This document shows positions 25,314 to 34,469 of a stretch of DNA of 64,000 nt, in pieces; within the stretch, counting starts at the first letter, position 1, and each line of letters begins with the position of its first letter. A program made the position numbers and the translations under genes. Source of the stretch: Jiangella aurantiaca (GTDB taxonomy: Bacteria > Actinomycetota > Actinomycetes > Jiangellales > Jiangellaceae); contig NZ_SMLB01000023.1 of the NCBI RefSeq assembly GCF_004349105.1, positions 26,065-90,064 on the forward strand, given 5' to 3'. Under the pieces are notes generated by a model that was not told the origin of the DNA, searched no databases, and was given only the letters and a program-made list of their open reading frames with translations.

Positions 25314-25700
25314 ATGACGACGATCGACCGCGTCGCGGCGGTGCCTCCCCGCCGTGGCGCCCTGGGCGTCCTGGTGTCGGCCGGGGTGACCCTCCTGTTG
25401 ACGCCCGTGCACGCGTTCCTGCTGGCCTTCGTGGTCCTGGCGGCCGGGACGTACGACGCCAGTGGACGCGGCGGTCCGTTCCGTGCCTGCACGGCCGGCT
25501 CGGTGTCGTGCACCGGTCCGCGGTACGGCGCGATCGCCGTGTGCGCCGTCGTGCTCGTCGTGCTCGCGTGGGCGGCCGCAGTGGCCGGCGCCCGTACCGG
25601 CCGCTACCGGCGCGGCTGGCGCTCGTGGCTCCTCCTGGTGCCGTTGAACGTCGTCGTCGCCGCGGGCGGCGCCATCGGGTTCTGGTGGGTGCAGCGGTGA
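25314..25700 (+). CDS. Small membrane protein, unknown
   Basis: A 128-residue protein with three hydrophobic segments: about 18-45, 70-92 and 103-125. Two Cys in the loop F-R-A-C-T-A-G-S-V-S-C may form an external disulfide. No family is recognised. The start ATG lies 11 bases after the DMT gene and its stop overlaps the NUDIX start (GTGA), so all four genes from mug onward form one operon. Confidence 0.75.
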   Translation: MTTIDRVAAVPPRRGALGVLVSAGVTLLLTPVHAFLLAFVVLAAGTYDASGRGGPFRACTAGSVSCTGPRYGAIAVCAVVLVVLAWAAAVAGARTGRYRRGWRSWLLLVPLNVVVAAGGAIGFWWVQR

Positions 25701-26098
25701 GCACGCAACGGCCGCACTTCGTCGTCGCGGCGGTGTGCTTCCTCGACGAGGCGTCACGGGTGCTGACCGTCCGCAAGCGCGACACCGACGCGTTCATGCT
25801 CCCCGGCGGCAAGCTCGAACCCGGCGAGGACGCCTCGGCGGCCGCGCTGCGCGAGGTGGACGAGGAGATCGGCGTCGCGCTGCGCCCGGCCGACCTCACC
25901 GAGCTGGGCGTCTGGACCGCGCCGGCCGCCAACGAGCCCGGCGCGGTCGTCACCGCGACCGTCTACACCGCCGCCCTGCCGGCCGCGCCCGTCGCCGCCC
26001 GCGAGATCGCCGAGCTGCGCTGGCTGCACCCTGCCGGCGGCGCCGTGGTCGCGCCGCTCCTACGCGACCACGTCTTCCCCGCCCTGCTCAGGACGTAG
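25697..26098 (+). CDS. NUDIX hydrolase
   Basis: A 133-residue NUDIX-fold pyrophosphohydrolase. The Nudix box is complete: G-K-L-E-P-G-E-D-A-S-A-A-A-L-R-E-V-D-E-E-I-G-V (Gx5Ex7REVxEExGV). Such small members usually hydrolyse oxidised or non-canonical nucleoside diphosphate derivatives. Co-transcription with the mismatch glycosylase mug makes a nucleotide-sanitation role plausible. It ends overlapping by 11 bases, tail to tail, with a PIN remnant. Confidence 0.88.
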   Translation: MSTQRPHFVVAAVCFLDEASRVLTVRKRDTDAFMLPGGKLEPGEDASAAALREVDEEIGVALRPADLTELGVWTAPAANEPGAVVTATVYTAALPAAPVAAREIAELRWLHPAGGAVVAPLLRDHVFPALLRT

Positions 26099-26395
26099 GA
26101 CGGCCCGGGGCGGCGACGCGGAGGGAGTTGTGCCGGCACGCGTCGGCGAGCCGGTGGTCGTAGGTGATCAGGAGGTCGGCGTCGAGCACGAACGCGGTCG
26201 CCAGGTGGATGGCGTCGAGCGAACGCAGCATCGGCGCCCTGATCCGGCGGGCCAGGCCGACGATGTCCTCGGTGATGTGGCGCTCGGCGATGCCGGCCAA
26301 GGCCTGGTCGACCCCGTCCTGCACGGCCAGGCCCTGGGTGAGGCGGAGCAGGGTGCGGCCGATCTCGAGTCCGGCCAGCGTCGACTTCAGAGCCA
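26088..26395 (-). pseudogene. PIN-domain toxin lacking its N-terminus
   Basis: The minus frame encodes KSTLAGLEIGRTLLRL, then RSLDAIHLATAFVLDADLLI and T-Y-D-H-R-L-A-D-A, the body of a VapC-type PIN ribonuclease. The first 35-40 residues with the catalytic D-x-S/T are missing, and no start codon is available. The break coincides with the end of the 26387 gene. This is the third PIN remnant in the window. Confidence 0.65.
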
Positions 26396-27958
26396 GGTCG
26401 CGGCGGCGTCGGTGCCAACGCGGTCCGGGCTCGCCGTCAGCGCCTCGTGGTAGGCGGACCAGTGCAGCAGGGCGCTGACGGCGACCGCGTTGCAGCCGGG
26501 CCAGTCCATCGTCACCAGCGGGGTGCCGAACCGGGTGTCCAGTCCCCAGGTCGAGAGCGAGCCATGCGGATTCTGGGCGGCGACGACGGCGTTGGCGGCC
26601 GCGACCGCCTTGGCGAGATAGTGCTCCTCGCCGGTGGCGCGGTGCAGGGCGAGCAGCGACACCAGCCAGTGCCCGGTGTGCACTTCCATGGGCCAGTAGC
26701 AGCGGTACTGCTCCAGCACCGTCGGGGTGGGGCAGTGCACCGGCACGGGCGACTCCTCGGGCGCCCAGACCACGAACTGGTCCTCGATGTACGCGTTGAG
26801 CTGCGCCGCCAGTCGCACCCGGTCCGGCGCGTCGCTTCGGCCGGAGAGCAGGAAGCGGATGGTCTCGTTGGTGTCCCAGTGCTGCAGGTTGCTCCACGGC
26901 GGCGTCTCCGGGATGTCCTCATACATCCCCTCCCACCGGCCGTCGGTCACCGGGCCGGCGAGCAGCCACGCCTCGCCCTTCGCCGCGGCCGCTGCCCGAG
27001 TGGCCCGCTGCGACGGCGTCCCGGGCGCCTCGGGCGTCTCGCCGAGCAGCGTCAGCAGCCACACCGGGGTCACGACGGCGGAGGTGTAGCCGACGCTGGG
27101 CTCGCCCGTGCGCGGGTCGACGCGGAACGGCCAGGAGCCGTCCGGGTTCTGCAGGTCCACCATGACGTCGCCGACGCGGGCCGCGCGCTCGAGGTAGTGG
27201 GGCCCGCCCGTGCGCTCGAACAGCCGCAGCATGACCTCGCCGACACGCGCGGCCCGGAAGACGGTGATGTGGTCGCCCTCGACCCAGCCGCCGAACCCGC
27301 CCTCGAGCACCGTCGATGGCGCCAGCCCGCCCAGCCGCCAGTCGTCCGGGAGGTGGTGCTCCAGCAGCCACCGCCCGTACGCGAGGGCCTGCCGTTCCGC
27401 CTCGGCGGCCTGCGGGTGGTCCGGGAAGCGGTCGGCGTAGGTCAGGTAGGCGTGGATGTAACTGGCATGGTGCTGCGCCGGAAACGCCAGCCGGCCGCGC
27501 AGCCCCGTCACGCTGTCCTCGAACGAGCTCCACGCGCTGCGCGGGTAGCCGTCCTCGTAGTCGAACACCTCGTCGCGGGCCGGCTGCAGCAGGTGGCCGA
27601 CGGCGCGGTGGACGGCGCCGGTCCAGTCGGCGGGGTCGGGCCGGACGCCGTCGAACCCGGGTACCTTCCAGAACTGACGGTGTTTGCGGACGGCGACCTC
27701 GCGGTCGCCGTCGAAGCCGCGGACGAGCACGTCGACCGGGCCGAGAGGGAGCAGCGGCCACGCCTCCGCCAGGTCGGCGGCCTCGGTGGCGACCGAGCCG
27801 GTCCAGACGACACGTTCGCGGTCGGCGACGGCGACCTCGAACCGCGTGGCCGACGGCACCGGCGCCCATCGCAGCACCGGCGGCCCCACGAACCGCGGCG
27901 AGAACGCTGACGGGCCCTCGAACCGGATCACACGCGACTGGTCGATCCAGTCACTCAT
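26387..27958 (-). CDS. Alpha/alpha-barrel glycosidase-like protein, unknown
   Basis: A 523-residue protein without signal peptide. Residues 25-100 look like a beta-sandwich (L-R-W-A-P-V-P-S-A-T-R-F-E-V-A). From 115 on there are repeated Trp- and His-rich helices (YLTYADRFPDHPQAAEAERQ, LEGGFGGWVEGDH, WSNLQHWDTNETIRFLL) as in six-hairpin glycosidases and uronyl hydrolases. No specific family was recognised. It is the last gene of the GH36 operon, 18 bases after the PLP enzyme, so it probably acts on the same released carbohydrate inside the cell. Confidence 0.75.
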   Translation of the reverse strand: MSDWIDQSRVIRFEGPSAFSPRFVGPPVLRWAPVPSATRFEVAVADRERVVWTGSVATEAADLAEAWPLLPLGPVDVLVRGFDGDREVAVRKHRQFWKVPGFDGVRPDPADWTGAVHRAVGHLLQPARDEVFDYEDGYPRSAWSSFEDSVTGLRGRLAFPAQHHASYIHAYLTYADRFPDHPQAAEAERQALAYGRWLLEHHLPDDWRLGGLAPSTVLEGGFGGWVEGDHITVFRAARVGEVMLRLFERTGGPHYLERAARVGDVMVDLQNPDGSWPFRVDPRTGEPSVGYTSAVVTPVWLLTLLGETPEAPGTPSQRATRAAAAAKGEAWLLAGPVTDGRWEGMYEDIPETPPWSNLQHWDTNETIRFLLSGRSDAPDRVRLAAQLNAYIEDQFVVWAPEESPVPVHCPTPTVLEQYRCYWPMEVHTGHWLVSLLALHRATGEEHYLAKAVAAANAVVAAQNPHGSLSTWGLDTRFGTPLVTMDWPGCNAVAVSALLHWSAYHEALTASPDRVGTDAAATWL

Positions 27959-27976
27959 TCAGCTGCCCTCCGCGGG

Positions 27977-29146
27977 TCAGAACCAGGTCTCGACGACGTC
28001 GGTGACGACGCCGTCCGGGCCGGTCAGCGGGATCCGCCGCCACTTGTCGAACGTCGTGCAGGGGTGCGAGATGCCGAGCTGGACGCGGTCGCCCACGGCC
28101 AGGACGGTGCCGTCCGGCAGGGCCACGAACGCGTGCTGGTCGTTCAGCGCGGTGACCTCGGAGCCGTCCAGGGGCAGGACCTCCGCCGAGCCGCGGGGGA
28201 GGACGGCGAGCGGGATCGGCAGCCCCTGGTCGAACGAGGCGTCGCGGCGGCCGACGTCGAGGAAGGCGCGCCCGGGCTCCGGTGCCGACACGACGGTGCC
28301 CCAGACGGTGAGCGCGGCGCGCAGCCGGGCCGGCGCGTCCGGGCCGTCGAGCGGGGAGTTGCGGTGGAACATGCCGGAATCGTGCGTGACGTAGCAGCCG
28401 CTGCGCAGGATCACCCGGCCGCCGCCGGTCAGCACGTCCGCGACGACGTCGTAGAACATGCTCCCGCCGGCCGACAGCACAGGCGCGCCCGCGGTGTCAT
28501 CTGTGTCGGCGCGCACCTCGTCGGCGGCCGCGCGCAGGGTCTCCAGGTACGCCCGGACGGCGGCCAGCGACGGCGCCGTGCGGTCGCCGGCCACCGAGCC
28601 CTCGTAGCCCGCGACGCCGGTGAGCCGGATGTTCGGCGCCCGCCCGATCGCGGACCGGACGGCGTCGCGATCGGCCTTCGTGCGGGTGCCGGTGCGCCCG
28701 CCCGGCGACCCGACCTCCAGCAGCACGTCGACGACGGTGCCGCTGGGTGCGGCGGCGGCCTGCAGGATTTCGACGCCGTCGGTGGAGTCGACCCAGCAAC
28801 GGAAGCCGAACCCGCCGCCGGCCACCTCGCCGGCGACCCAGGCCGCCTCGCCGGGCTGCACCAGCTCGTTGGCCAGCTGCACCGACGGCACACCGTGCTC
28901 GCGCATCACCCGCACCTGGGCGGGCGTCGCGGCGGTGATGCCGGTGGCGCCGGCGGCCAGCTGGCGGTGGAACAGCGCCGGCGCCATCGTCGTCTTGCCG
29001 TGCGGCTGCAGCTCGACGCCGTGCTCGCGGCACCACGCCGCCATCGTGGCGAGGTTGTGCTCCAGCGCGGCGTCGTCGAGGACCGCGAACGGGGTGGGCA
29101 GGTCGTGGAGGGATCGACCGACGGTGGAAGGGGTCACGAGCGTCAC
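27977..29146 (-). CDS. D-serine dehydratase/D-threonine aldolase-like PLP enzyme
   Basis: A 389-residue fold-type III PLP enzyme, alanine racemase-like. The N-terminal barrel has the PLP lysine in LQPHGKTTMAP (near residue 50), and the C-terminal domain has the metal-site motif ISHPCTTFDKWR of the D-threonine aldolase/D-serine dehydratase-like family. The likely reaction is dehydration or retro-aldol cleavage of a D-beta-hydroxy amino acid. I took GTG at 29146, which overlaps the PIG-L stop as GTGA; GTG 29137 is the alternative. With the D-aminoacylase-like gene at 59512, it suggests a D-amino acid moiety in the substrate. Confidence 0.87.
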   Translation of the reverse strand: MTLVTPSTVGRSLHDLPTPFAVLDDAALEHNLATMAAWCREHGVELQPHGKTTMAPALFHRQLAAGATGITAATPAQVRVMREHGVPSVQLANELVQPGEAAWVAGEVAGGGFGFRCWVDSTDGVEILQAAAAPSGTVVDVLLEVGSPGGRTGTRTKADRDAVRSAIGRAPNIRLTGVAGYEGSVAGDRTAPSLAAVRAYLETLRAAADEVRADTDDTAGAPVLSAGGSMFYDVVADVLTGGGRVILRSGCYVTHDSGMFHRNSPLDGPDAPARLRAALTVWGTVVSAPEPGRAFLDVGRRDASFDQGLPIPLAVLPRGSAEVLPLDGSEVTALNDQHAFVALPDGTVLAVGDRVQLGISHPCTTFDKWRRIPLTGPDGVVTDVVETWF

Positions 29147-29985
29147 GGTACTGGGAAAGTGCCCCGCAGGTTCACCGCGGAGTAGGCGATGTGCCTGGTC
29201 AGCGGATCGGCCGCGAGCGCGGCGTCGGTGACCGGCAAATGCGAGTGCGTCTCGTTGTACAGCCGCACGAACGCCTCGGCGAAGTTGACGCCGGCGGCCC
29301 GGCCGGCCTCGCCGTTGTACGACTCGACCAGCTTGCGGGCGAACACGCCGTGGTAGCCCTGGCTGACGAACTGGTCCATCGCCGCGAGCTTCGTCCCGAC
29401 GACGTCGGTGATGTCGATGTAGCAGTCGTTGCGCACGCCGCCGAGGCTGAGCGCGTCGAGGTTGAACACCGGCAGCCCGCCGAGGAACACCTGCCGCACC
29501 GGCACCTCGTCGCGGCCGTCGAGGTTGCGCAGGTAGGTGCCCGCCCGCGAGAGCGCCGCCAGCGCCATGCCGGTGGCGACGGAGTGCGGGTCGAAGTAGG
29601 CGGGGTTCTTCGGATGGTCGCAGATCACGATCTCCGGCTGTTCGGCCGCGATGTGCTCGGCGATCTCCTCGACGACGTCCTCGTGGACCGTCGCGTAGGT
29701 GTCCTCGTGGTCCAGCGTGATGACCTTGCCGATCCCGATGATGTCCGCGGCGCGCTCGAGCTCGTTCTTCTTGTTCGCGACGATGTCGTCCAGCCCGGCG
29801 GTCGCGATGTCGTCGTCGGGGTGGTCCTTGCGCCACTCCTCGGCGTACTTGTTCGCGTGGATGCGCCCGCCGTGGCTGAGGATCAGCGCGACGATCTCGT
29901 CGCCGCGCTGCGCGTGCAGCGCCAGCGTGCCGCCGCAGTTGGTGATCGTGTCGGCCGGGTGGGCGTAGATCGTCATGATCTTCAT
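29143..29985 (-). CDS. PIG-L-type deacetylase with altered HPDD motif
   Basis: A 280-residue member of the PIG-L/LmbE zinc-deacetylase family, which removes N-acetyl groups from amino sugars. The N-terminal motif is A-H9-P-A11-D12-T instead of the usual AHPDD. Zinc ligands His9, Asp12 and His134 (FDPHS) are present, but the position of the catalytic Asp base is Ala11. It could use another base, act on a different substrate or be non-catalytic. It lies 15 bases after the GH36 gene and overlaps the PLP gene. Deacylation of a released amino sugar is the contextual guess. Confidence 0.83.
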   Translation of the reverse strand: MKIMTIYAHPADTITNCGGTLALHAQRGDEIVALILSHGGRIHANKYAEEWRKDHPDDDIATAGLDDIVANKKNELERAADIIGIGKVITLDHEDTYATVHEDVVEEIAEHIAAEQPEIVICDHPKNPAYFDPHSVATGMALAALSRAGTYLRNLDGRDEVPVRQVFLGGLPVFNLDALSLGGVRNDCYIDITDVVGTKLAAMDQFVSQGYHGVFARKLVESYNGEAGRAAGVNFAEAFVRLYNETHSHLPVTDAALAADPLTRHIAYSAVNLRGTFPVP

Positions 29986-30000
29986 GGCTGTCTCCGGATG

Positions 30001-32112
30001 TCAGATGCGGTCGAGGACGATGAGCTCACTGGCGTAGTCGCCGATCAGGGGGACCCGAAGGCCGTGGTGCATGAGCAGTGCCCCGCTGTGCCGCGTCCCC
30101 GACGCGGCGTCGGCGTACACCGCCGCGGGGTCGAGGCCGCGCAGCCGCAGCAGCACCGTCCGGCGCAGCTGCCGCACCGACGGCGCGAACGCGAACACGG
30201 CGACCTGGTCGCCGGACGGCGCCACGTAGGCGACCGCGGTCACGTCGTCCGGTGCCCCGGACAACCGCCGCATCGCGCCGTACTGCACCGTCGCGCGGAT
30301 CCGCTTGTACTGGGCGACGTACTCGGCTCCGGCGGCCAGGTCCGCGTCGGACCACGCCGCCAGGTTCCCGCCGATCCCCAGCAACCCGGTCATCGCCGAG
30401 TGGAACCGGAACCGCAGCGGGATCTCCCGCTTGGTGAGGTACGTCGGGGAGTCGGTGACCCAGGCCATCATCGTGTGCGGCGAGTGGGCGTACGCGTAGC
30501 CGTGCTGGATCGCCAGCCGCTCCAGCGCGTCGGTGTTGTCGCTGGGCCAGACCCACTCGGCGCGCGACAGGACGCCGAGGTCGGCCCGGCCGCCGCCGGA
30601 CGCGCAGCTCTCGATCCAGACGTCCGGATGCAGCTCTCGCACCCGGTCGAGTACCTCGTAGAGCCCCTCGACGTGCCCGACCCAGACCGAGCCGGCGTCC
30701 TCGAGCCCGGACGACGCCTCGGTGAGCGGCCGGTTGAGGTCCCACTTCAGTGCGTCGATCGGCGCCGACGACAGCAGCGCGTCCAGCGCCTCGACGACGT
30801 GCGCGCGGACGTCCGGCCGGCTCAGCGCCAGCAGGTGGGTCTGCCGGGCCAGCGTGCGCGGGCGGGTGGGCCACTGGTAGATCCAGTCCGGATGGGCGCG
30901 GAACAGGTCGCTGTCCGGGCTGACTGCTTCCGGCTCGACCCACACGCCGAACCGCATGCCCAGCGCGTGCACCTCGTCGGCCAGTGGCTTCAGGCCGTCC
31001 GGGAAGGCGGTCCGGTCCGGCGTCCAGTCGCCGACGCCGGTGCTCTCGTCGTCGCGCCCGGCGAACCAGCCGTCGTCGACGACGAACAGCTCCGCACCCA
31101 GCGCGGCGGCCCGCCGGGCCAGCTCGAGCTGCGAGTCCGGGCGGACGTCGAAGAAGGTCGCCTCCCAGCTGTTGTAGAGCACCGGCCGGACGGTGCCGGA
31201 CCTCGGCACGACGTGTGCGCGCTCGTACGCGTGCCAGCGGTCGGTGAGCTCGTCGTGCCCGGCGGCCGCGTACACGCCGACGGTGACGGGGGTGGTCCAC
31301 GATCTGCCCGGCGGCAGGGGGTGGCGCAGGTCGAAGTCGTTGACGCCGGCGGTGACGTGCAGCCGGCCGTCGTTGGCCAGTTCGGCGGTCAGCCGCCAGG
31401 AGCCGCTCCATGCCAGCGCGACGCTCCACACGGCGCCGGCCCCGTCGGCGGCGCGCGCGTCGTCGCCCGCGTCGAGCGCGAGCCAGGGCTGCGCGGCGTG
31501 CCCGGGAATGCCACGACGCGACTCCAGTACCAGCCGGCCCGGCCCGAGCGGCCGCCGCGTGACCTGGGTCTCGGCGGCGTACGCACCGGCCAGCCAGGTC
31601 GCCACCCAACGCGGCTGCGACGGCAGCCCCCAGCTCGCGGAGTACGCGCGGTCCAGCACGACCGGCGTCTCGCCGTCGTTCACCAGCGTCGTCCACCGCT
31701 CCAGCGCGCCGCCGCGGACCCGGTAATGCAGCTCGGCCGCGAACGGGTAGTGCCGGTCGGCCAGCCGGATCGTCAACTCGTCGCCGCTCACGGCCGACGA
31801 CTCGACGGCGAGGTCGAGCGCGCGGACGCCGTCGGCGAACTCCACCTTGAGCGCGGACTCGTCCAGCCGCCGGCCGCCGTGCGCAACCAGCTCCTCGGTA
31901 TGGGCTCGCGGGCTGGACCACGTGTTCGAGCCGAACTCGCGGGCGTCGTCGGTCAGCAGCACGCCGACGTCAGCAGGCTCGATCGGGCCACCCCAGTGCA
32001 GGTGCCGCAGGTCGCCGTCGGGGGTGACGGCGAGCGTGTAGGCGAACCCGTCGCCCCGCAGCAGGAAGGAGTTCAGGTCGCGCAAGTGCAGGATCGACGG
32101 AGGATCGGCCAC
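30001..32112 (-). CDS. GH36 alpha-galactosidase-like glycosidase
   Basis: A cytoplasmic glycosidase of about 703 residues, family GH36. An N-terminal beta-supersandwich (1-290) precedes a TIM barrel with LFVVDDGWFAGRDDESTGVG, nucleophile Asp in LKWDLNRPL, CASGGGR and acid/base Asp in WPSDNTDA. It probably hydrolyses alpha-galactosides. The frame is open from GTG 32118, but the -10 box is at 32121-32126, so transcription should begin near 32114. I therefore prefer GTG 32112 on a leaderless mRNA. It heads the operon down to 26387. Confidence 0.9.
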   Translation of the reverse strand: MADPPSILHLRDLNSFLLRGDGFAYTLAVTPDGDLRHLHWGGPIEPADVGVLLTDDAREFGSNTWSSPRAHTEELVAHGGRRLDESALKVEFADGVRALDLAVESSAVSGDELTIRLADRHYPFAAELHYRVRGGALERWTTLVNDGETPVVLDRAYSASWGLPSQPRWVATWLAGAYAAETQVTRRPLGPGRLVLESRRGIPGHAAQPWLALDAGDDARAADGAGAVWSVALAWSGSWRLTAELANDGRLHVTAGVNDFDLRHPLPPGRSWTTPVTVGVYAAAGHDELTDRWHAYERAHVVPRSGTVRPVLYNSWEATFFDVRPDSQLELARRAAALGAELFVVDDGWFAGRDDESTGVGDWTPDRTAFPDGLKPLADEVHALGMRFGVWVEPEAVSPDSDLFRAHPDWIYQWPTRPRTLARQTHLLALSRPDVRAHVVEALDALLSSAPIDALKWDLNRPLTEASSGLEDAGSVWVGHVEGLYEVLDRVRELHPDVWIESCASGGGRADLGVLSRAEWVWPSDNTDALERLAIQHGYAYAHSPHTMMAWVTDSPTYLTKREIPLRFRFHSAMTGLLGIGGNLAAWSDADLAAGAEYVAQYKRIRATVQYGAMRRLSGAPDDVTAVAYVAPSGDQVAVFAFAPSVRQLRRTVLLRLRGLDPAAVYADAASGTRHSGALLMHHGLRVPLIGDYASELIVLDRI

Positions 32113-32120
32113 GCGCACAC

Positions 32121-32149
32121 CCTAGACGTGGGACGACGTTCCATGTCAA
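32121..32149 (-). promoter_or_regulatory. Promoter with IclR-type operator, GH36 operon
   Basis: On the minus strand, -35 TTGACA (32144-32149), spacer of 17 bases and -10 TCTAGG (32121-32126). The operator-like 15-mer TGGAACGTCGTCCCA (32129-32143) fills the spacer. It is the most symmetrical of the five copies in the window. Confidence 0.7.
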
Positions 32150-32188
32150 GGTTCTCCCTCGTCCGGCACCGACGGGAGGACGGCACCT

Positions 32189-34420
32189 GTGCAGAACCCA
32201 CGGCTGGTCCGCGACGGCGACACCGTGCGGGTCGTCGCGGGGTCCTACATCTGGACCTGGACCTCGTCCGACGACGTGGTCGTCCTGGCCGATCCGCACG
32301 GCCGGACGATCGTCGCCGGGCCGATGCAGCCGGCCGTCATGACCCGCGCCGGCCAGGGCGAGGCGCAGTCGGCATGGGCACTCGGTCGCGTCGTCGGTGT
32401 CGTCGTCGCGGACCACCTGGTCACCGTGCGCTACGCGAGCGTGAACGGGACCGACGAGCTGGAGCTGCGCTGGCGGTTCGAGCCGGAGCGATGCTGGCTC
32501 GAACCGGTCGGCTACACGATGGCCGGCGCCGCCGACGTCGTCTCGCTGCACTGGTTCGCGCGCCAGTCCGGCACCGGCGGCGGCCGGCCGGCCCCCGGAC
32601 TCCGATGCCGGTACTTGGTCCACCCCGGCGTGTCCGGCTCGGCGTTGGTGAGCCCGGTGATCCAGACCCAGGCCAAGCTCGACACGACCACGTGGCTCGG
32701 CCGCGGCGGCGGCGGCGAGGTCCGGATGCGCCAGCAATGGGCGCTGCCGGCGCACTACGTCGCCGGCCTGGACTCCTCGGCCCACCCCGTCGAGGTGGGT
32801 GCGATGACGTCGAAGCTGAGCGACGCGTTCTGCCTGGGCCTGGCCGACCTGCCGGCCGGCGACCTCCTGCTCCGGTTGCACGACGAGCGGTTCTCGCCGG
32901 TGCTCCAGCTGCGTGGCGACCTGTGGGGCCACCTGCGCGGTCCGGGACGCTTCGAGCTGGGCGCGCCCATGGTGTGGACGTTCGGGCCCGACTACCCCGA
33001 GGCGATCCGCGCCTACCAGCGGGCGCTGGTCGAGAGCGGGATCGTCACGGTGCCCACGCCGTCACCGGCGAAGCTGGCGGCGGCGACGGCGTCGCAGTTC
33101 AACACATGGGGCGCCCAGCTCGCCGCGGGCACAGCGGCGCAGCGGTTCGGCCAGGCGAGCCTGGATGCGATCCACGCCCAGCTCCTCGACTCCGGGCTCG
33201 AGGTCGGCATGGTCGTCGTCGACGACAAGTGGGAGGGCGAGTACGGCAAGCTCGAACACGCGGGCGACCGCTTCCCCGAGTTCGAGCGGACGCTGGCGAG
33301 CATCCGCAGCCACGGCCACCGCGTCGGCCTGTGGGCGGCGTTCCTGCGGTGTGACGACCCCGCGACGCACGGGCTGTCGAGGGCGGACCTGCTCCGCGGA
33401 CTCGACGGCGAGCCGATCGTGCTCGGCCCAGCCGAGGCGCCGTACTTCCTGTTCGACGTCACCCTCGCCGGCGTGCGAGCCGTGCTGCGCGAGCGGATCG
33501 CCGCGTTCGTCGCGAGGTACCGGCCCGCGCTGGTGAAGTTCGACTTCGGCTACGAGATCCCGGACCTGTCGCTGTGCGCACCGGCCGATCTCGACTACGC
33601 GGGCGAGCGGCTGCTCGGCCTCGCGCTCGAGGTCGTCGTCGGTGCCCTGCGGGCGGCCGATCCCGACATCGTGGTCATGTACTACGCGCTCTCCCCGTTG
33701 TTCGCTCCGTATGTCGACCTCCACAGCGTTGACGACCTCTGGATGAACGCGTCGGAGTACCACGCCGAGGTCAACCGGCGGCTGTTCTTCGGCCGGCTGC
33801 TCGGAGAGCTCGGCGTCGCCAGCTACGGCTCCGGCGGATACGACTGGGTGAACCAGGCCGACATCTGGTTCGACTCGGTCGCCTGCGGTCCGCTCGGCAT
33901 GCTGGGCAGCTTCACGGGCGACCTCTCCGACAGCACGTGCCCGCCCGAGCTGGTGGCGCTGCACAACGGACTGACCCGGCTGTCGCGCCGGCGGACCCGT
34001 TTCCGGGTCGACGCCATCGGCGCGTCCCGGCTCGGGCCGGTCACCGGCGCCCGATCGTCGTCGTGGGTGCGGGTCGAGAACGGTGAACCGGTGCTGGTCG
34101 TGCTGCGGCCGGGCGGGTTCCTGGGGGCGCCGGGCGTGCGCCAGTTCGGCGGCCTGCTCAGCACGGACGTGAACGTGGCGGTGGGCTCCCTCGACGCCGG
34201 CGGACTGGCGGCGGCACGACGTATCGGCGTGGTGCCGCGCGGCGACGGCGAGCTGGTTCTGAATTTCCTGCCCGACGGAGAGCGGGTCGCCGTCGTCGTG
34301 CACACGCTCGGCGGCGATCGGCACGAGTCGTCACGCGCGGCGCGGGGCGGCCGGTTCGTCCTCCCGCTGTCGACGACCGTCGACGAGGCACCCGTGACCT
34401 GGGTGGAGCTGGTCCGCTGA
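32189..34420 (+). CDS. Clan GH-D glycosidase (alpha-galactosidase-like), divergent
   Basis: A 743-residue protein without signal peptide. An N-terminal beta-domain (1-285) is followed by a TIM barrel with F-N-T-W-G at the barrel start, V-V-V-D-D-K-W, a likely nucleophile Asp452 in LVKFDFGYEIPD, and a distal DDLWMNASEYH region that may hold the acid/base. The layout matches clan GH-D (GH27/31/36) and some uncharacterised relatives. It starts at GTG with GGGAGGA upstream and is divergent from the GH36 operon over 76 bases. It probably acts on a related alpha-linked sugar. Confidence 0.8.
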   Translation: MQNPRLVRDGDTVRVVAGSYIWTWTSSDDVVVLADPHGRTIVAGPMQPAVMTRAGQGEAQSAWALGRVVGVVVADHLVTVRYASVNGTDELELRWRFEPERCWLEPVGYTMAGAADVVSLHWFARQSGTGGGRPAPGLRCRYLVHPGVSGSALVSPVIQTQAKLDTTTWLGRGGGGEVRMRQQWALPAHYVAGLDSSAHPVEVGAMTSKLSDAFCLGLADLPAGDLLLRLHDERFSPVLQLRGDLWGHLRGPGRFELGAPMVWTFGPDYPEAIRAYQRALVESGIVTVPTPSPAKLAAATASQFNTWGAQLAAGTAAQRFGQASLDAIHAQLLDSGLEVGMVVVDDKWEGEYGKLEHAGDRFPEFERTLASIRSHGHRVGLWAAFLRCDDPATHGLSRADLLRGLDGEPIVLGPAEAPYFLFDVTLAGVRAVLRERIAAFVARYRPALVKFDFGYEIPDLSLCAPADLDYAGERLLGLALEVVVGALRAADPDIVVMYYALSPLFAPYVDLHSVDDLWMNASEYHAEVNRRLFFGRLLGELGVASYGSGGYDWVNQADIWFDSVACGPLGMLGSFTGDLSDSTCPPELVALHNGLTRLSRRRTRFRVDAIGASRLGPVTGARSSSWVRVENGEPVLVVLRPGGFLGAPGVRQFGGLLSTDVNVAVGSLDAGGLAAARRIGVVPRGDGELVLNFLPDGERVAVVVHTLGGDRHESSRAARGGRFVLPLSTTVDEAPVTWVELVR

Positions 34421-34469
34421 AGAACGCGCACACGTCGCCCTCCAGCACCAACCACCGACAGGCCCTCCC

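Noticed and set aside
29191..33354. A plus-strand frame open for about 1390 codons opposite the PIG-L and GH36 genes
   Set aside because: It lies opposite real coding sequence with correct motifs, and the translation has no recognisable domain or plausible start.
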